From RFTU01 sp032122355 (GTDB lineage Bacteria > Pseudomonadota > Gammaproteobacteria > Burkholderiales > Burkholderiaceae_C), in the NCBI GenBank assembly GCA_032122355.1, contig JAUMCS010000051.1, forward strand, positions 1 through 9,107: 9,107 nt of DNA, in the 5' to 3' direction. A program made the translations under genes and the position numbers. Under the pieces are notes generated by a model. The model was not told the origin of the DNA. It worked only from the letters and a program-made list of their open reading frames with translations, and did not search any database. Shown in pieces: positions 6,058 through 9,107 of this stretch. Every line of letters begins with the position of its first letter. Within the stretch, counting starts at the first letter, position 1.

Positions 6058-6722
6058 TCGAATAATCGTAAAATAGGCCATGCTCTTTGTTGAGCAACTG
6101 CCTCAAGGGTTTGTCCAGGATTGGTAGCCACCGGGTGCGTAGCCCACTCTAACAACGGCAAATCATTGATCGAATCACTGTAACAATGCACAGCTGCAAA
6201 ATCAGCACGCTGACGGCCCAGTTGATTTAACCAATGTTCTACCCGCTGAATTTTGCCTTCACGAAAGGTGGGAACACCCTTGATATCCCCAGTGTATACG
6301 CCATCCGCTTGCTGTACCAATTGCAATGCAATCAAATGCTCAATACCAAAAGCCTGTGCAATCGGAATAGTAACAAATTCATTGGTGGCTGTGACGATTG
6401 CGACCAAGTGACCTTTTTGCTGATGCGAACGCACCAATTCTAACGCCTTGTGCGTAATGGCAGGCTGCATCACTTGCTGCATAAAACGCTCACGCACTGC
6501 CAAAGCTTCAACTGCGGGGCGTTTGCGCCACGCCGATGTTGAAAATGTGACATAGGCAGGCAAATCGAGCTTGCCAGCTAAGTAATCCGCATAGAAAGCA
6601 TCGTTGCGGGTTTTGAATTCAGCTCCATCCACCCAACCCTCTTGAATGAGGAAATCACCAAACGCATGATCACTGTCGGTGTGAATCAGCGTGCCATCTA
6701 AATCAAAAAGTACCAGTTCCAT
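6054..6722 (-). CDS. HAD-superfamily phosphatase, subfamily IB (SerB-like), substrate unknown
   Basis: This is a 222-residue cytosolic HAD hydrolase. Motif I is LFDLDGTL with nucleophile Asp7 and acid/base Asp9. A helical cap follows (about residues 16-85). Motif II is VTAT (Thr111), motif III is likely Lys157 in REGK, and motif IV is YSDSINDLPLLE with Asp183 and Asp187. The spacing and the cap placed between motifs I and II are those of the phosphoserine phosphatase-like IB group. TDSDHAFGDFL after motif I and RNDAFYADYLAG resemble the homologue found between hda and pcnB in other betaproteobacteria. Known relatives are annotated as phosphoserine or histidinol-phosphate phosphatases, but I see nothing that fixes the substrate. 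It begins 10 bases after hda and its stop overlaps the pcnB ATG. No Shine-Dalgarno is apparent. Confidence 0.9.
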   Translation of the reverse strand: MELVLFDLDGTLIHTDSDHAFGDFLIQEGWVDGAEFKTRNDAFYADYLAGKLDLPAYVTFSTSAWRKRPAVEALAVRERFMQQVMQPAITHKALELVRSHQQKGHLVAIVTATNEFVTIPIAQAFGIEHLIALQLVQQADGVYTGDIKGVPTFREGKIQRVEHWLNQLGRQRADFAAVHCYSDSINDLPLLEWATHPVATNPGQTLEAVAQQRAWPILRLFE

Positions 6723-6732
6723 TTTTATATAC

Positions 6733-7416
6733 TTAAGGTGTGATGCCCTCTTGGATCATCATTTGTTTCAGAAGCGGAACCGTAATCGCACGCTGATACA
6801 CTAAGGAATAATGATCAAGGGCATCCAGTAACCACATCAAATTTTTCAAGTCACGTGAAAAGCGTGTGAATACATAATTCAAAACTTCGCCTGTTAATAC
6901 CAAGCCTCGGCGCTGCGCTTCTTGCCGTAAGGCATCTTGCAATTGCTCATCGCGCAAAGGCAACATCTGATACACCAAGCCCGAAGCCAAGCGAGTGCGT
7001 AAATCATCGCGCAAGCCTGAATCAACGGGCGGCACCGATGCCGCAGCCACCACTTGCCAACCATGCGCAGTTGCTTCGATCATGGTGGCAAACGCCCGCT
7101 GCTGTTGCTCAGGGCTCCAAAGATCACAATTGTCCATCAAAATCAGGGTTAATGGTGCCTCTTCAGAAATTTCAATCGTATCATGGGCATTAAAATCAAT
7201 CACTTGGCCCAGTTGGTCTTGCCAGGCGATGTGCAAAGCACGTAATAAATGCGATTTTCCAACGCCGGTATCACCCCACAAATAAATGGGAACCGTGGGC
7301 CTCATCTGCTCAACCAATGCGTACAAAGCCTGATGTACAGCAGCATTGGGACCCACAACAAACCCGCTCAAACTGGGTTCATCACGCAGATGTAAATCCA
7401 GCGTTATTTGTCGCAT
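6733..7416 (-). CDS. hda: DnaA regulatory inactivator Hda
   Basis: Hda binds the DNA-loaded sliding clamp and stimulates hydrolysis of ATP on DnaA, which prevents re-initiation of replication. The 227-residue protein is a single AAA+ module, close to the family's usual size and lacking DnaA's DNA-binding domain. The N-terminus has QITLDL (residues 3-8), fitting the clamp-binding pattern Q-x-x-L-x-L. Walker A is GDTGVGKS (48-55) and Walker B is LILMDN (91-96, Asp95). Sensor I lies around VVAAAS (122-127). The box VII arginine finger is likely Arg142 in DLRTRLASGL, and a sensor II-like Arg188 lies in FSRDLKNL. It starts 3 bases after the permease stop, with AAGGTGA about 7 bases upstream inside that gene as ribosome binding site. 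The clamp motif and short length separate it from DnaA and from the DnaA-like loader DnaC. Confidence 0.93.
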   Translation of the reverse strand: MRQITLDLHLRDEPSLSGFVVGPNAAVHQALYALVEQMRPTVPIYLWGDTGVGKSHLLRALHIAWQDQLGQVIDFNAHDTIEISEEAPLTLILMDNCDLWSPEQQQRAFATMIEATAHGWQVVAAASVPPVDSGLRDDLRTRLASGLVYQMLPLRDEQLQDALRQEAQRRGLVLTGEVLNYVFTRFSRDLKNLMWLLDALDHYSLVYQRAITVPLLKQMMIQEGITP

Positions 7417-7419
7417 CGT

Positions 7420-8478
7420 TCATTCACCTTGGTACAACCGACTACCCCAGTACCATTGGCGTAAGCGCCTGATGGCCACCACCATGACTGCGCTCACGGG
7501 CAAGGCGACTAACACACCGATCAATCCAAAAAGATGACCGAAAGCCAATAAGGCCACAATCACGGCGAGTGGACTCAGCCCAATGCGCTCACCCACCCAC
7601 TTGGGCGTTAACCAAAAACTTTCAATACACTGCCCTGCCCCATACACCACTATGATCATCAGCAAGGTGTGCGGCAAACCCAGCTGCAATAATCCGGCCA
7701 ATAAAGCCAAAATTAAGCCTAAGCCAAACCCCAAATAGGGCACAAAAATAGCCAATCCCGTAAAAACGCCGATGGGCAATGCCATTTCTAACCCAAATAG
7801 CCATAGTGCAACACTGTAGTACACCGCCAGAACCAGCATCACGGCCATTTGACCACGTAAATATTGACCCAGCATGGCATCACAATCGGTCAGGAACGAT
7901 GTCACAGACGCCTTCCAGCGCAGTGGAATCACAGCACCTAAAGTCGATTGAATCTTAGGCGCATCCACCAACATATAAAACAAAGCCACGGGTACCAATA
8001 CCAAATTCCCCACCAATGTCAGGGCCACACTGCCACCGATACGAACCGACTGTAAAAGCGAAGTTATCAGGCCTTCGCTGTTAGCATGCCAATACTTGAG
8101 CATAAAGGCTCGAATGGCATCGGCATCCACCTGCGCCACAATACCCCAACGCTGCAACCAAGGTTGTAATTGATTTTGCAAGGTAACTGCCAGTCGAGGG
8201 ATACGCTCCTGAGCAGCGGCCAGTTCCTGCAAAACCACGGGCACCAACAAAAATATCAGCGCTAACACCACACAGACAGCACCTATTTCCACCACCAGTG
8301 CAGCCAAAGCAGCAGGAACACGGTAATGCTGCAAAAAACGGCACAAGGGCAAAAGCAAATAAGCCAGGGCAGCAGCGATGATAAACGGCATCAAAATCGG
8401 CTTGAGCAACCATGCCAACAGTACTATGCTCAGCAATACCGCGCCCCAAGGCAAACTCTTTTTGAAGCTTGTGTTCAT
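7420..8478 (-). CDS. AI-2E/PerM family integral membrane protein (putative permease)
   Basis: The 352-residue inner-membrane protein has the hydrophobic profile of the AI-2E transporter family. Membrane segments lie at about residues 11-46 (probably two), 57-85, 148-172, 211-230, 232-266, 268-285 and 302-336, with a soluble region at about 86-145. Family hallmarks are YLRGQ (206-210), FVPYLGFGLG (245-254), and TPKWVGERIGLSPL (291-304) followed by the glycine-rich stretch GHLFGLIGVLVALP (314-327). Members have been linked to autoinducer-2 export or sodium/proton exchange, but most, including those next to hda in proteobacteria, have no proven substrate. The start overlaps the murJ stop by 4 bases (ATGA), with AAGG about ten bases upstream inside murJ. 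The gene stops 3 bases before hda, so it probably shares the transcript. Confidence 0.92.
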   Translation of the reverse strand: MNTSFKKSLPWGAVLLSIVLLAWLLKPILMPFIIAAALAYLLLPLCRFLQHYRVPAALAALVVEIGAVCVVLALIFLLVPVVLQELAAAQERIPRLAVTLQNQLQPWLQRWGIVAQVDADAIRAFMLKYWHANSEGLITSLLQSVRIGGSVALTLVGNLVLVPVALFYMLVDAPKIQSTLGAVIPLRWKASVTSFLTDCDAMLGQYLRGQMAVMLVLAVYYSVALWLFGLEMALPIGVFTGLAIFVPYLGFGLGLILALLAGLLQLGLPHTLLMIIVVYGAGQCIESFWLTPKWVGERIGLSPLAVIVALLAFGHLFGLIGVLVALPVSAVMVVAIRRLRQWYWGSRLYQGE

Positions 8479-9107
8479 TCGCGCCCAGCCTTATTTTGCT
8501 CATTGAAACCTGTCAGGGTAAGCATAGTGCGTAGGCGCAAGCCCAACACAGTTAGCAACCCCATATAAAAAAGCGCACTCGCCATTACGATCACAGCCAA
8601 CCAACCCAAGCGTATCCAGCCATGCGATTGCAGGCCTATCCAATCCCAATATTCAGCCACCCAGTTTAACCCCCAACCCAGCAGGGCACTGGTTAAGGCC
8701 AATCGGGCCAAAAAAGCCCACCAGCCCGGCTCAGGCCGATAAGCACCCGATTGTTTCAATCCCCCAAACAAACACAAGGCATTGACCCAAGCGGCCAAGC
8801 CTATGGAAAGCGACAAACCTGCATGCCCCAGCCATGGCACCAATACCAAATTCATGAGTTGAGTCAGAATGAGCACACCAATGGCTATTTTGACGGGAGT
8901 TCGAGTATCTTGCCGTGCGTAAAAACCAGGCGCTAAAATTTTGATCGAAACCAACCCCAGCAAACCCACCCCATAGCCCATAAGGGCACGGGCTGTTTGC
9001 GCCACATCGGTAGGGGTAAATGCGCCGTAGTGGTACAACACACTCACCAGGGGTTGCGCCAACACCAGCAAGGCCACGGCACACGGCAAACCCAAAAGTG
9101 CCACCCA
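8475..9107 (-). CDS. murJ: Lipid II flippase MurJ, C-terminal part (cut by window edge)
   Basis: The frame is open through the window edge. The visible part is 210 residues beginning W-V-A-L-L-G, roughly the last 40% of a protein usually near 510 residues. MurJ moves lipid II across the inner membrane for peptidoglycan synthesis. Diagnostic stretches are LYHYGAFTPTDV, the conserved YGVGLLGL, KILAPGFYARQDTRTPVKIA and LVLVPWLGHAGLSLSIGLA, matching the region around MurJ membrane helices 9-12. PGWWAF and two further hydrophobic helices close the protein. Because the true start is outside the window, the GTG at 9104 should not be taken as the start. Its stop overlaps the downstream membrane protein's ATG by 4 bases, implying a shared transcript. 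The remaining C-terminus (GFNEQNKAGRE) is a short soluble tail. Confidence 0.95.
   Translation of the reverse strand, partial: WVALLGLPCAVALLVLAQPLVSVLYHYGAFTPTDVAQTARALMGYGVGLLGLVSIKILAPGFYARQDTRTPVKIAIGVLILTQLMNLVLVPWLGHAGLSLSIGLAAWVNALCLFGGLKQSGAYRPEPGWWAFLARLALTSALLGWGLNWVAEYWDWIGLQSHGWIRLGWLAVIVMASALFYMGLLTVLGLRLRTMLTLTGFNEQNKAGRE

Noticed and set aside
8081..8503. A 140-codon minus-strand ORF overlapping the 5' part of the AI-2E permease in another frame
   Set aside because: Its composition is glycine, cysteine and alanine rich with no family resemblance, and the overlapping frame encodes a clear membrane protein. It is a shadow frame.

Overview
The window is a chromosomal housekeeping stretch in which every gene I can support lies on the minus strand. 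It reads, in transcription order, from position 9107 down to 1. The proteins look betaproteobacterial, most likely Burkholderiales. This rests on the pyrG-kdsA-eno-ftsB block, the AI-2E permease-hda-HAD phosphatase-pcnB-folK block, and betaproteobacterial-style PcnB and HAD sequences. I cannot assign a genus from sequence reading alone. I see no mobile element, CRISPR array, tRNA or rRNA.

Upstream block (9107 to 4109): the 3' part of murJ (lipid II flippase), an AI-2E/PerM family membrane protein, hda (DnaA regulator), a HAD-IB phosphatase, pcnB (poly(A) polymerase) and folK (folate biosynthesis). Genes are separated by 3-10 bases or overlap by 4 bases (ATGA) at murJ/perM, HAD/pcnB and pcnB/folK. 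This fits one polycistronic unit with translational coupling.

Junction (4108 to 3945): this 164-base gap is the only intergenic space longer than about 21 bases. It contains a candidate sigma70-type promoter and a leader that can fold. It also holds a 15-codon upstream ORF with its own Shine-Dalgarno-like sequence, whose stop codon overlaps the pyrG start. This is the least ordinary part of the window, and all of it is inference from sequence.

Downstream block (3944 to 1): pyrG (CTP synthase), kdsA (KDO-8-phosphate synthase, with the ligand set of the metal-dependent class), eno (enolase) and the first 28 codons of ftsB (divisome protein). CTP is the nucleotide used to activate KDO, and PEP made by enolase is a KdsA substrate. 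The block therefore links CTP and PEP supply to LPS core synthesis, with a division gene at its end. The genes look intact. I found no previously undescribed system; the findings are small-scale regulatory and start-site observations.
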